DNA from: Bacteroidota bacterium
GTDB taxonomy: Bacteria; Bacteroidota; Bacteroidia; Bacteroidales; Prolixibacteraceae
DNA: 35,291 nucleotides
Assembly: GCA_023488865.1 (NCBI GenBank)
Contig: JAMDDG010000299.1
Span: 1 to 35,291, forward strand
Direction of reading: 5' to 3'
This document shows, piece by piece, positions 1-8,573 of the stretch; the first letter of the stretch is position 1, and every line of letters begins with the position of its first letter. The notes beneath the pieces are model-generated. The model saw only the letters and a list, made by a program, of their open reading frames with translations, searched no databases and was not told where the DNA came from. The position numbers and the translations under genes were made by a program.

Positions 1-1399
1 GAAGACATTCCTGGATTCCTTCAGTTACACTTGGATGTGGATGGATGCTTTGCAATACTTCCCGAAGACGAATATCCGCATTGATGAGATAAGCGATAGA
101 GACGATAAAAGCCGAAGCCTGTGGGCCGGCTGCCCTCATTCCTAAAATTCGTTCTGATCCATCGTTACTTACCATGATTTTCACAAAACCGTTGGTATTT
201 CTCATGGCAATGGTCCTGCTAACCAATTCGTTGGAATAGTATGCCGCTTTATATGGAATCCCCATGCTTTGAAGCATTTTTTCATTTGCTCCAACTGCAG
301 CCAGTTCAGGTTTAAAAAACATCAGGGTTGGCATGTGTGAATAATCCAACAAGTAGTTGGTTTTGCCAAAAATAGCCTCTATGATCAAGCGACCTTGTTC
401 CTCGGCAACACCGTACAATGCTTTTTGACCAGTAACATCCCCTGCTGCAAAAATATTGCAAGCGCTAAAATTGGAGAGGGCACACGCATCATTGATTTTT
501 AGGTATCCCTTCGGGGTTGTTTCAATCCCGGCATTTTCCAGCGAAAGTCCGGCTGTATTCGGATCGCGTCCGATGGAGACCAGTATGATATCAACCTCTA
601 CCACACTGCTATGCCTGTCTTCGTAGTCTAAAACAACTTCAAGATAATTACTTTTCTTTCTGACTGTTCGAAGATTCGCGGTCCTGTGAATAATAACCCC
701 GTTTTTTTCCAGGTTTTTGGATACAAAATCACTTACATCGTCGTCTTCAAATGGAATTACCCGGTGGGTGCGGTCAAGCAAATGCACTTCAGTCTGACCG
801 AAGTTGGAGAAGATGGTAGCAAATTCACAACCAATGATACCTGAACCGATGATCATCATTCGTTCAGGGAAACTCTCGAGGTTGAGAATGCCGTCTGAAT
901 CAAGAATCTGCTTTTGATCAATGACCAGATCGGGGTGGGGGCGTGGCAACGAACCGGTTGCAATAACAACATAATCAGCCCGGATAATTTCTATTCCTTC
1001 AGTGCTTTTGATTTCCAAGGTGTTGCGATCGAGAAACCGGGCAAATCCCTGTTTGTAGGTGATGCTTCCCGGATGTTTTTCATCATCCGAAAAAGTTTCG
1101 AGTTGTGAGAGTATTTGATTCTGCTTGGTTTTGGCTGCCTGCAGAACGGTTTTTTTTACCAGGTTATAATCTACCTGCAATCCGGAGGCACGGTAGCCAC
1201 GGTCAACCGCAGCTGCTACCGAATAATCAGCCGAAAGTTCCCACATGGTTTTGGACGTGAGCGGCCCATTCATAATTCCGTTGCCTCCCAGATGGCCGGC
1301 CTCTATGATGCAAACGCTTTTCCCAAAGTCAAACGCCCGCATGGTTGCAGCAAAACCACCTGGTCCACTGCCAATTACTGCAAGATCAAATTTCTTCAT
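1..1399 (-). CDS. Dihydrolipoyl dehydrogenase-like FAD/NAD(P) oxidoreductase without redox cysteines (partial, 3' end outside window)
   Basis: I translated the minus strand from ATG at 1399; the frame stays open to base 1, so about 466 residues are visible and the C-terminus is missing. The N-terminus has the FAD-binding motif GSGPGG (residues 10-15), a second GSGIIG nucleotide-binding motif lies mid-protein, and the dimerisation domain has IHPHPSVTEG, matching the His-Glu active-site segment of the class I pyridine nucleotide-disulfide oxidoreductases. The segment that normally reads GGxCxxxGCxPSK here reads GGNGIMNGPLTSK, so both cysteines are replaced (Gly41 and Pro46). It therefore cannot do ordinary lipoamide disulfide chemistry. 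A role like the soluble transhydrogenase, which lacks one of the two cysteines, or another NAD(P)H oxidoreductase is possible. The family is certain; the substrate is unknown. It is divergent from the sigma-factor gene that follows. Confidence 0.88.
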   Translation of the reverse strand, partial: MKKFDLAVIGSGPGGFAATMRAFDFGKSVCIIEAGHLGGNGIMNGPLTSKTMWELSADYSVAAAVDRGYRASGLQVDYNLVKKTVLQAAKTKQNQILSQLETFSDDEKHPGSITYKQGFARFLDRNTLEIKSTEGIEIIRADYVVIATGSLPRPHPDLVIDQKQILDSDGILNLESFPERMMIIGSGIIGCEFATIFSNFGQTEVHLLDRTHRVIPFEDDDVSDFVSKNLEKNGVIIHRTANLRTVRKKSNYLEVVLDYEDRHSSVVEVDIILVSIGRDPNTAGLSLENAGIETTPKGYLKINDACALSNFSACNIFAAGDVTGQKALYGVAEEQGRLIIEAIFGKTNYLLDYSHMPTLMFFKPELAAVGANEKMLQSMGIPYKAAYYSNELVSRTIAMRNTNGFVKIMVSNDGSERILGMRAAGPQASAFIVSIAYLINADIRLREVLQSIHPHPSVTEGIQECL

Positions 1400-1432
1400 T
1401 CTGGTTATTCGATAGTTGTGTCAATCAATGTT

Positions 1433-1439
1433 CAAAGTA
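1433..1439 (-). promoter_or_regulatory. Possible -7 element for the flavoprotein gene
   Basis: On the minus strand this reads TACTTTG, one base shorter than the Bacteroidota TAnnTTTG consensus, about 34 bases upstream of the ATG at 1399. No clear -33 element was found. Weak evidence. Confidence 0.3.
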
Positions 1440-1580
1440 CGAAAAAAAAATGAGATGATCGCATTTCTTTAGGCTGTCATTGACAAAAATTAATGGGTAT
1501 TTTGAAAACCACAAAATTAGACTTAATTTTCGGGCGACAAAACTAATTGACTTTTCGCTTTATCTTTTGAAAAACGGCCA

Positions 1581-2150
1581 ATGATTTTGGAAGATGATTG
1601 GATCCTTGCCTTAAAGAATGGTGATCTTTGTGCTTTTAACGAGCTATTTGATCGTTATGCAAAACGATTGTTCCATTTTTCAATGGGATATTTGAATCAA
1701 GCAGCGGATGCTGAGGAAATTGTCCAGGAAGTTTTTTTGAAAATATGGGACAACAGGATAGAATTGTCTACCCAAAAATCCTTTGAGTCCTATTTGTTTA
1801 CTATTGCCAGAAATGGCATCTTAAATACAATCCGCAAATCAAAATCAGAGCAAGCCTATTTGAATTATGTGAAAATTAATCCTGAAAGAAATGTTTTACT
1901 CGATGAGGAACTGAATTTCAATGAGCTTGAAAAAGCATACCACGAAGCAATAGAACAATTGAGCCCGCGAAGAAAAGAAATTTATTTATTGAGCAAAGAG
2001 CGCTCTCTTTCGAATGCAGAGATTGCACTGAAGATGAATATTTCGGTAAAAACAGTTGAAAATCAGATGACTTCATCCCTGGCCAAAATTCGTAAAACCC
2101 TTCGTGCCCTTGGTTTTTCCGGGATTATCTTTTTTGAATTGTTTTTATAG
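1581..2150 (+). CDS. ECF-type RNA polymerase sigma factor of the PUL
   Basis: The 189-residue product has the two-domain layout of ECF sigma-70 factors. Region 2 is at about residues 20-90 (with DAEEIVQEVFLKIWDN) and region 4 at about 120-175 (ALKMNISVKTVENQMTSSL, a helix-turn-helix). The length is normal for the family. It directly precedes a FecR anti-sigma gene and a SusC gene with a signalling domain. That order is the standard Bacteroidota trans-envelope switch: substrate bound by SusC signals through FecR, which frees the sigma factor to transcribe the transporter genes. The ATG at 1581 fits the family N-terminus. A near-match to the -7 box, TATCTTTTG at 1561-1569, lies just ahead but is very close to the start codon. 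It probably directs transcription of susCD and perhaps the enzyme genes (inference). Confidence 0.93.
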   Translation: MILEDDWILALKNGDLCAFNELFDRYAKRLFHFSMGYLNQAADAEEIVQEVFLKIWDNRIELSTQKSFESYLFTIARNGILNTIRKSKSEQAYLNYVKINPERNVLLDEELNFNELEKAYHEAIEQLSPRRKEIYLLSKERSLSNAEIALKMNISVKTVENQMTSSLAKIRKTLRALGFSGIIFFELFL

Positions 2151-2172
2151 GTTAAAAAAGATTAAAACTTAA

Positions 2173-2203
2173 TAGGGGTTTTGTACCCTATAGGTGTATA
2201 CCT
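2173..2203. promoter_or_regulatory. Two small inverted repeats between sigma and anti-sigma genes
   Basis: TAGGG (2173-2177) pairs with CCCTA (2186-2190), and AGGT (2192-2195) pairs with ACCT (2200-2203). Both fall in the 75-base gap before fecR. They could be a promoter or operator for the anti-sigma gene or an RNA structure. Only the symmetry is seen; the role is inferred. Confidence 0.4.
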
Positions 2204-2225
2204 GTTTGAATAACCAAAAGTCGAA

Positions 2226-3272
2226 ATGGGTACAAATCACGAAATAGATTATAAATACCTGCGCGACCGGATGCTTTCCGGCGGGTTGACCAGCGCTGAA
2301 AAGGACGATCTTCTGAACTATATCCAGGCCTCCTTTCAGGACCATCAATTGGATTTATTGATGCGGGAACACTGGTTGGGCATGGAAAATCAGGAGATTG
2401 TCGCTGATGAAATGCAAATCCAGCTTATAAAGAACCAGATCCTTTCCAAAATCAATCAAAAAATAAATTCATCAAAAAAGGAGCGCCAACTTTTTCCCTC
2501 CAATTGGAAAAATTATCTGCTGCGTATTGCCGCTGTGTTGTTTATCCCTCTTTTGTTAGGGTCGGTATTTGTTATTTACCGGATGGATAAGCGGTTGGAC
2601 CAAATGATAGTTTCGACAGCCAGCCAGCGAGTGACCGCTAACCCAGGTTCCAGGGTTCATTTTACATTGCCCGATCAAACGGAAGTATGGCTGAACTCGG
2701 GCAGTATGCTTGAGTTTCCGCTTGCGCTAAATTTACAGGATAACCGTAAAGTTAAATTGTCGGGACAAGGATATTTTAAGGTTGCCCATGATAAGAAGCA
2801 TCCATTTTTTGTCGAAACCGATGGGTTAAGTATAAAAGCATTGGGGACTTCGTTTGATGTGTCCAGTTATGATAATGACAAGCAAATCAGTTCAACATTG
2901 GAAGAGGGATCGATCGCCCTTATCGGTTTGGATGGCAAGGAAGTAACCCGCATACATCCCGGACAAAAAGCTATTCTCGATAAAACAACCCATATGATGG
3001 TGGTCAGGGATGTAGAGACTTTGCTAACCACTTCATGGAAAGACGGAAAACTTATTTTCAGGAATACATCCTTGTCAGATGTAACGGTACAACTCGAAAG
3101 ATGGTTCAACTGTAAAATACACCTTGATCCGCGGTTATTGGACTCTGGTTTGATGTACACAGCAACAATTCAGGACGAAACTTTGGGCGAAGTGTTGAAA
3201 ATGATAGAAATATCCACAAGAATAAAAACTTTAATAAAAGAAAGGGAGGTGTATATAAACAGTAAAAATTAA
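2226..3272 (+). CDS. FecR-family anti-sigma factor
   Basis: The 348-residue product starts with a cytoplasmic segment of about 95 residues that would bind the sigma factor. One membrane helix follows at about residues 98-118 (IAAVLFIPLLLGSVFVIY). The periplasmic FecR domain comes next, with the typical NPGSRVHFTLPDQTEVWLNS near residues 138-157. The C-terminal part (about 275-345, with FRNTSLSDVTVQLERWF) matches the DUF4974 domain of Bacteroidota FecR proteins, which resembles the STN fold. It sits in the inner membrane and relays the signal from the STN domain of the SusC protein encoded next to the sigma factor encoded before it. The ATG at 2226 gives the standard length. There is no sign of damage. 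Confidence 0.93.
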   Translation: MGTNHEIDYKYLRDRMLSGGLTSAEKDDLLNYIQASFQDHQLDLLMREHWLGMENQEIVADEMQIQLIKNQILSKINQKINSSKKERQLFPSNWKNYLLRIAAVLFIPLLLGSVFVIYRMDKRLDQMIVSTASQRVTANPGSRVHFTLPDQTEVWLNSGSMLEFPLALNLQDNRKVKLSGQGYFKVAHDKKHPFFVETDGLSIKALGTSFDVSSYDNDKQISSTLEEGSIALIGLDGKEVTRIHPGQKAILDKTTHMMVVRDVETLLTTSWKDGKLIFRNTSLSDVTVQLERWFNCKIHLDPRLLDSGLMYTATIQDETLGEVLKMIEISTRIKTLIKEREVYINSKN

Positions 3273-3282
3273 ACCAAAGAAA

Positions 3283-3311
3283 TAAGGGCAGTGTTTACGG
3301 CACCACCCTTA
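3283..3311 (+). promoter_or_regulatory. Stem-loop between anti-sigma gene and susC
   Basis: TAAGGG (3283-3288) pairs with CCCTTA (3306-3311), with an inner GTG/CAC pairing. There is no T-run after it, so it is not a textbook terminator. It may be an attenuator or mRNA-stability element, or part of the sigma-dependent susC promoter region (inference). Confidence 0.45.
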
Positions 3312-3357
3312 GCGAATCAATCATTTATTAATAATCAATTCTAGAAAAATCAAAAGT

Positions 3358-6300
3358 ATGAAAAAAAGATGGTTCTTAACGAATCACAGGCATTTATTTG
3401 CTTGTGGCGGAAAATTACTAAAAATCATGAAAATTACTATTTTCATTGTGGTTTTTGCCAGTATGCAAACATTCGCATTAGACAATTACGCCCAAACCAA
3501 AAAAATGGATGTAAAGATTGAAGAGTCAGGTATTGTCGCGGCATTAGAGAAAATTGAGGCACAATCCGAGTTCTTCTTCTTTTACAACAACAAGGTTGTC
3601 AAACTCGACAAAAAAGTTTCACTTGATCTAAAGGATAAAACGATCAACGAAATATTAGATGCCCTATTCAAAGATACGGACATAGAATACACCATCAATA
3701 ACCGGCAAATTATCCTTTCGGGAAAAGAAACAGGAAGTTCACCAAGCCAACAGCAAAAACCTGTTTCCGGAAAAGTTACCGATTCTTCAGGTGGCGCTTT
3801 GCCCGGAGTAACGGTTGTGGTTAAAGGCACAACTAACGGTTCTATCACTGATGTTAACGGGAAATATTCGTTGTTTAATATTCCGACGAATGCTTCTCTG
3901 CAGTTCTCTTTTATTGGGATGAAAACGAAGGAAGTTGTTGTTGGAAACAAGACTGTAATAAATGTAGTAATGGAAGATGAAACCATTGGTATTGAGGAAG
4001 TCGTGGCTATTGGGTATGGAACCGTGCTTAAAAAGAATATTACTACTTCGGTGTCAAAAGTCACAGTAGATGATGTACCAAAAGCTGCAAGCAGCAATGT
4101 TGCTCAACTTATGCTGGGGCGTGCCTCTGGTTTGAATGCAAATATGGTCAGTGCCCAGCCTGGCGGTAATGTTAACATTTCTATCCGTGGTGCAGGTTCT
4201 CCAATCTACGTTGTTGATGGTGTTGTCGTGCCAGGTGGTTCATTCGAGCCGGGAGCTGGTTCAACGACTAGATTATTCAACAATGTTAATCGTTCTGGAC
4301 TTGCCGGGTTGAATCCTGAGGATATCGAATCGGTTGAGGTACTGAAAGATGCCTCTGCCTCAATTTACGGTATTGGAGCTGCTAATGGCGCGATATTAAT
4401 TACTACAAAGAAAGGGAAAGAAGGTAGGTTAAAAGTCACTTATGATGGAAGTCAATCTCTTGTTAATAATTATAAATATCTAGAGCCACTTAATAGTCAG
4501 CAATATATGGGGTTTGTTAATATATTTAACAAAGAGCAATATCTTTATAATAAGAAATTGGCCCCTTATGGGCCTACTGCCTACACCAGTGGGTGGACTC
4601 CCCTTTTTGATGCTGCTACTATTGCAAACGCAAAAACTACCGATTGGTTAAACATGGTGTTAAGAAATGGCAGTATCTCAAATCACAATATTTCTCTTAA
4701 TGGAGGTACTAAAGCAATTGCTTACTTAGTCTCCGGTAATTACTTTTCACAGGAAGGTAGCGTATCAAACTCAAGTATGGAACGTTTTGCATTAAGGAGT
4801 AATGTAGCGGCTCAACTCACCTCATTTATCAAGCTGACCTCAGTAATTAATGTGAACAGGAACAACTATAACAACTCGTCAGTAGGTGAAACCAGCACAA
4901 ATGGTGGACAGGGCAGTGGCGCTTTAAGTGCAGCTTTGCTTTATCCTCCCAATATGCCTGTAATGGACGTTGATGGGAAATATTCGCTGTTCCTAAATGT
5001 CCCTAATCCTGTTGCAGTTGAGAATATACAAGACCGTACCTATAGTAACGGGCTCTTTATGAAATTTGATGCGGATTTTACTATTATTAAGGAAATGCTT
5101 ACTGCCAAATTACTTTTCGGGGATAACCTTGAAAATTCCCGTCGTTCCTCTTTTATACCATCAAATGTTTATTTCGACCAGACATATCAATCTCGTGGTA
5201 ATCTTGCCTATATCGGACGGGAAAATAAGACGATCGAAGCTACAATGGCATTTAACAAAAAAATCGGAGGATTTATGGATTTTGATGCATTAATTGGTGT
5301 AGGCCGATATTTTTCTAAATCTGAGGGGATGAATGTTTCGTACACAGGTCAGCATGATGCAATTGCAAATGACAACCTGGGTGCTGTTAATGGCACAATA
5401 TCTCCCGGTTCTTACAGGGCAGAAGACAAAAAACGTTCTCAGTTTGCCCGGCTCAGTTTTAATATTCTTGACCGTTATGTCATCACTTCAACTATACGCC
5501 GTGATGGTACTGATAAATTCTTCCCCGATAAGAAATATGCTATTTTCCCTTCGGTTTCTGCTGCATGGAAAATATCTAACGAATCATTCATGAAAGGTTT
5601 CTCGTGGATTAACCTGTTAAAAGTGAGGGCATCATATGGAACAACAGGCAGTGATAACCTGGGTTCAACTCTTTATGGTACTTACGGCCCTAATTCGCTT
5701 ACGGTTATGTTTAACAATAATACCGTGAAATATATTCCGATTGTAGCCAATGGCATGGATTACCCCGATGTAAGTTGGCAAAAAACCTCGATGAGAAATA
5801 TTGGATTAGATTTCTCTCTGTTAAAAGACCGGATATCAGGAAGTTTTGATGTATATCAAAATGATGTTACAGATATATTAGGGTCTGACAACACGCCTGG
5901 CCTTTCAATGTTTAGTTATTATCCTGTTAATGGGGGCCACATTAGAAGACAGGGCTGGGATGCGAGCGTTAGCACAAAGAATATTCAAGGCTCAACCTTT
6001 TCCTGGACTTCCATTTTGAACTTAACAAGATACAATTCACTTTGGATGTCAAGGTTTCCTAACTACGATTATAAAACTTACGAATTAAAAGGTGTTGCCC
6101 CAACAAATGCCCGTTATTATTATGAAACAAAGGGTATAATTAACGCTGATAAAAGTAATATGCCAGCATCCCAGCCTGCTAAAGCTCAATATCCCGGATA
6201 TCCGATTATTGTGGATAGAACCAATGACGGAACAATCACAGAAGATGATATTAAAATGGAGAATGCAGTTCCTGATATTTATTTTGGTTTCGGTAATACA

Positions 6301-6789
6301 TTTAGTTATAAAAATTTCGATTTGGACATTTTTATGTATTCCCAACTTGGTGTGAGAAAGTATAGCTTTGCATTAGGATGGGCCAGCGCAGGTCAATTTT
6401 CGAAATCAGAAGCCCAGGGAAACCAAAACACTTATGCATATAGGCTGTGGAATTCCCAGACCAATCCGAATGGAACATTGCCCGGTATTGCGTATAGTAT
6501 GGCTCAGGTTTCATTGCCCGGGAATGTAGGAACCGACCTCAATTTTCAGGATGCCTCTTTTCTTCGCGTCAGAAACGTAACGCTTGGGTATAATATCAAG
6601 GGCAGTCAGATAGGAGCAGTGCTTAAAAACATTAACAATATCAGAATTTATATTGATGCTCAAAATCCATTTACATTTACCAAATATGAAGGATATGACC
6701 CTGAAATAAGGACAGGTGGTCAATGGGGTTTAGCTGCTGAATACCCAATGACAAGAACAACTTCTCTTGGTATTAGAATAACTTTATAA
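3358..6789 (+). CDS. SusC/RagA-type TonB-dependent outer-membrane transporter with N-terminal STN signalling domain
   Basis: The 1143-residue product begins with a long signal segment (hydrophobic part at about residues 24-40). A secretin/TonB N-terminal (STN) domain follows at about 48-122, then a carboxypeptidase-regulatory-like beta domain (about 136-206, GKVTDSSGGALPGVTVVVKG). The TonB plug starts near 212 with EEVVAIGYGTVLKKN and includes GAANGAILITTKKGK, a SusC hallmark. The rest is the 22-strand barrel. It forms the pore half of a SusCD complex that imports oligosaccharides across the outer membrane with energy from TonB. The STN domain is the part that contacts FecR, so this copy both transports and signals. 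An internal Met24 is an alternative start, but the long leader is common in this class. SusD follows after 22 bases. Confidence 0.96.
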   Translation: MKKRWFLTNHRHLFACGGKLLKIMKITIFIVVFASMQTFALDNYAQTKKMDVKIEESGIVAALEKIEAQSEFFFFYNNKVVKLDKKVSLDLKDKTINEILDALFKDTDIEYTINNRQIILSGKETGSSPSQQQKPVSGKVTDSSGGALPGVTVVVKGTTNGSITDVNGKYSLFNIPTNASLQFSFIGMKTKEVVVGNKTVINVVMEDETIGIEEVVAIGYGTVLKKNITTSVSKVTVDDVPKAASSNVAQLMLGRASGLNANMVSAQPGGNVNISIRGAGSPIYVVDGVVVPGGSFEPGAGSTTRLFNNVNRSGLAGLNPEDIESVEVLKDASASIYGIGAANGAILITTKKGKEGRLKVTYDGSQSLVNNYKYLEPLNSQQYMGFVNIFNKEQYLYNKKLAPYGPTAYTSGWTPLFDAATIANAKTTDWLNMVLRNGSISNHNISLNGGTKAIAYLVSGNYFSQEGSVSNSSMERFALRSNVAAQLTSFIKLTSVINVNRNNYNNSSVGETSTNGGQGSGALSAALLYPPNMPVMDVDGKYSLFLNVPNPVAVENIQDRTYSNGLFMKFDADFTIIKEMLTAKLLFGDNLENSRRSSFIPSNVYFDQTYQSRGNLAYIGRENKTIEATMAFNKKIGGFMDFDALIGVGRYFSKSEGMNVSYTGQHDAIANDNLGAVNGTISPGSYRAEDKKRSQFARLSFNILDRYVITSTIRRDGTDKFFPDKKYAIFPSVSAAWKISNESFMKGFSWINLLKVRASYGTTGSDNLGSTLYGTYGPNSLTVMFNNNTVKYIPIVANGMDYPDVSWQKTSMRNIGLDFSLLKDRISGSFDVYQNDVTDILGSDNTPGLSMFSYYPVNGGHIRRQGWDASVSTKNIQGSTFSWTSILNLTRYNSLWMSRFPNYDYKTYELKGVAPTNARYYYETKGIINADKSNMPASQPAKAQYPGYPIIVDRTNDGTITEDDIKMENAVPDIYFGFGNTFSYKNFDLDIFMYSQLGVRKYSFALGWASAGQFSKSEAQGNQNTYAYRLWNSQTNPNGTLPGIAYSMAQVSLPGNVGTDLNFQDASFLRVRNVTLGYNIKGSQIGAVLKNINNIRIYIDAQNPFTFTKYEGYDPEIRTGGQWGLAAEYPMTRTTSLGIRITL

Positions 6790-6811
6790 TTAACTTTAAA
6801 TTGACATAGCG

Positions 6812-8422
6812 ATGAAAAAAATAAGAGTCTTTTTACTATTCATTTTAGTAACACTACTTATGAGTAGTTGTGAAAAGAACTTCGACCCTCAAATATATGG
6901 TAAGTTATTCACTGCTAATTTCCCTAAAACTGAGGCCGACTATGAAGCAGAGTTGATGACCTGTTATATGCCTTTCACTTCAGTTCCGGCATATTTTCTT
7001 TCAGGAGCTTATCAGAATACCTGGTATTATGCTGACAATGGGTTAATAAGAAACTTTGACACTAGTTCTGATTATTGTGCCCCGGCTACTAATGCATGGG
7101 CTGATTGGTTAAAACTGTCTTCCGGAAATTTTGCAAATTACGTTTATGCAGGACGTAACGGCTCACACTTTGAAAAGATCAGGGATATAACCCGTTTTAC
7201 TAAAATTATTGCTGATATCGACGGATCAACTGTTCTTTCAGATACAAAAAAGAAACTTTTTTTAGGAGAAGCCAGGTTCCTAAGGGGGATGATGATGTAC
7301 TACCTTCTTCACATCTATGGCCCTGTCCCGGTCGTTCTTGATCCAGCCTTAGTGGGAGATGCTGAGGCTGAAAAGAATATGGAGCGCCCAACTTTGACCC
7401 AGATGGTTGAATGGATCACTGCAGACCTGGAATTTGGTTTAGCCAATATGGCTACTAAAGCCGTAAAAGGCCGTTATACAGCTAATTATGCACGTTTTTG
7501 CCTAATGAGACATTACCTGAATGAAGGTTCATATATGGCCGGATATTATGACAAAGCAATTGACATGTACAATGCCCTAAAATCTGGCGGTTATGAATTG
7601 TTTGCTAAAGGCGGTGCAACAGCTTATGCAGATCAGTTTAAAATTGCAAATAAATTTAACAAAGAAGTGATCATGGCAGTGACATGTAGTGAAACAGCCA
7701 CTGGTGATCAAAAGACTGGCAATGTAAACAAGTATTCATATTATTTTTTCCCTAATAACGTAGCCAGATATGCAGATGTGAACAATACAATCCCAACACC
7801 TTTTGTGAATTGTGGCCCCGGATGGTGGCAATACTATAACGTTTCACCTAATTATTATAAAACCTATGAAAGTGGTGATGTACGTAAAAATGTTATCCTT
7901 ACTTCGTATGTTATTAATAATGCTGCCAGAACACTTGTTACTGAGGCTGATTTAGGTAGTAGATGGGTTGGTTATATTCTTTGGAAATATCCCGGAGAAA
8001 CAAGCTTTGCTAACCAACCTACAGATATTCCTATAGCCAGATGGGCTGATGTGCTTTTGATGTATGCCGAAGCAGTTGCCAGAAAAACCCAGGCGGTTCC
8101 TACAGGTGAAGCCCTGCAAGGGGTTAATGATGTAAGGGCCCGCGCAGGACTCCCCTCACTTAGTGGAGATGCATTGGCCAGTTATAACGGATTCATGGAT
8201 GCTTTATTAGCAGAACGAGGACATGAATTGCTTTACGAAGGCGGTAGGAAAGTTGATCTGATCCGTTTTAACAAATACAGACATAATTGCACCGCTATTA
8301 AAGGAATTGTTCCAACACATCAGTATCAGCCAATTCCTAACTACGCAGTTGAGCAGGCTGCTTCTTATGGCAAAACACTGGTACAAACCTACGAAAGGCC
8401 AAATTGGGCTTTGGATAATTGA
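6812..8422 (+). CDS. SusD/RagB-family glycan-binding lipoprotein
   Basis: The 536-residue product has a lipoprotein signal ending in LLMSSC, with Cys20 as the lipidation site. SusD family features include the TPR-rich N-terminal half (KKLFLGEARFLRGMMMYYLL at about residues 145-165). Near the C-terminus are IPIARWADVLLMYAEAVAR and LLAERGHELLYEGGRKVDLIRF. It lies on the cell surface as the lid of the SusC transporter and captures the oligosaccharide. It is encoded 22 bases after susC, surely in the same transcript. A strong hairpin follows its stop codon, separating it from the enzyme genes. Confidence 0.96.
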   Translation: MKKIRVFLLFILVTLLMSSCEKNFDPQIYGKLFTANFPKTEADYEAELMTCYMPFTSVPAYFLSGAYQNTWYYADNGLIRNFDTSSDYCAPATNAWADWLKLSSGNFANYVYAGRNGSHFEKIRDITRFTKIIADIDGSTVLSDTKKKLFLGEARFLRGMMMYYLLHIYGPVPVVLDPALVGDAEAEKNMERPTLTQMVEWITADLEFGLANMATKAVKGRYTANYARFCLMRHYLNEGSYMAGYYDKAIDMYNALKSGGYELFAKGGATAYADQFKIANKFNKEVIMAVTCSETATGDQKTGNVNKYSYYFFPNNVARYADVNNTIPTPFVNCGPGWWQYYNVSPNYYKTYESGDVRKNVILTSYVINNAARTLVTEADLGSRWVGYILWKYPGETSFANQPTDIPIARWADVLLMYAEAVARKTQAVPTGEALQGVNDVRARAGLPSLSGDALASYNGFMDALLAERGHELLYEGGRKVDLIRFNKYRHNCTAIKGIVPTHQYQPIPNYAVEQAASYGKTLVQTYERPNWALDN

Positions 8423-8441
8423 TAAAATTGAAAGACACTTG

Positions 8442-8470
8442 ACTACCTCGCAATTTTGTTGCGAGGTAGT
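8442..8470 (+). terminator. Strong hairpin after susD
   Basis: A perfect 12-bp stem, ACTACCTCGCAA (8442-8453) with TTGCGAGGTAGT (8459-8470), closes a 5-base loop 20 bases after the susD stop codon. The bases that follow are A/T-rich but without a clean T-run. It may be a terminator, a partial terminator or a 3' stabiliser that lets susCD be made in excess over the downstream enzymes. Confidence 0.7.
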
Positions 8471-8573
8471 TAAAATGAAGTGTTTGATTTTTTATGTGTT
8501 GAAAAAATATCAGCTTGTATAAAAAACCTATTCCTTTTCGTTGAAGAATTTCAAGGAATTTAACCTGCTTGTT

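Noticed and set aside
914-1453. Two plus-strand open frames at the left end
   Set aside because: They are antisense to the flavoprotein gene, whose translation matches a well-known family over its full length.
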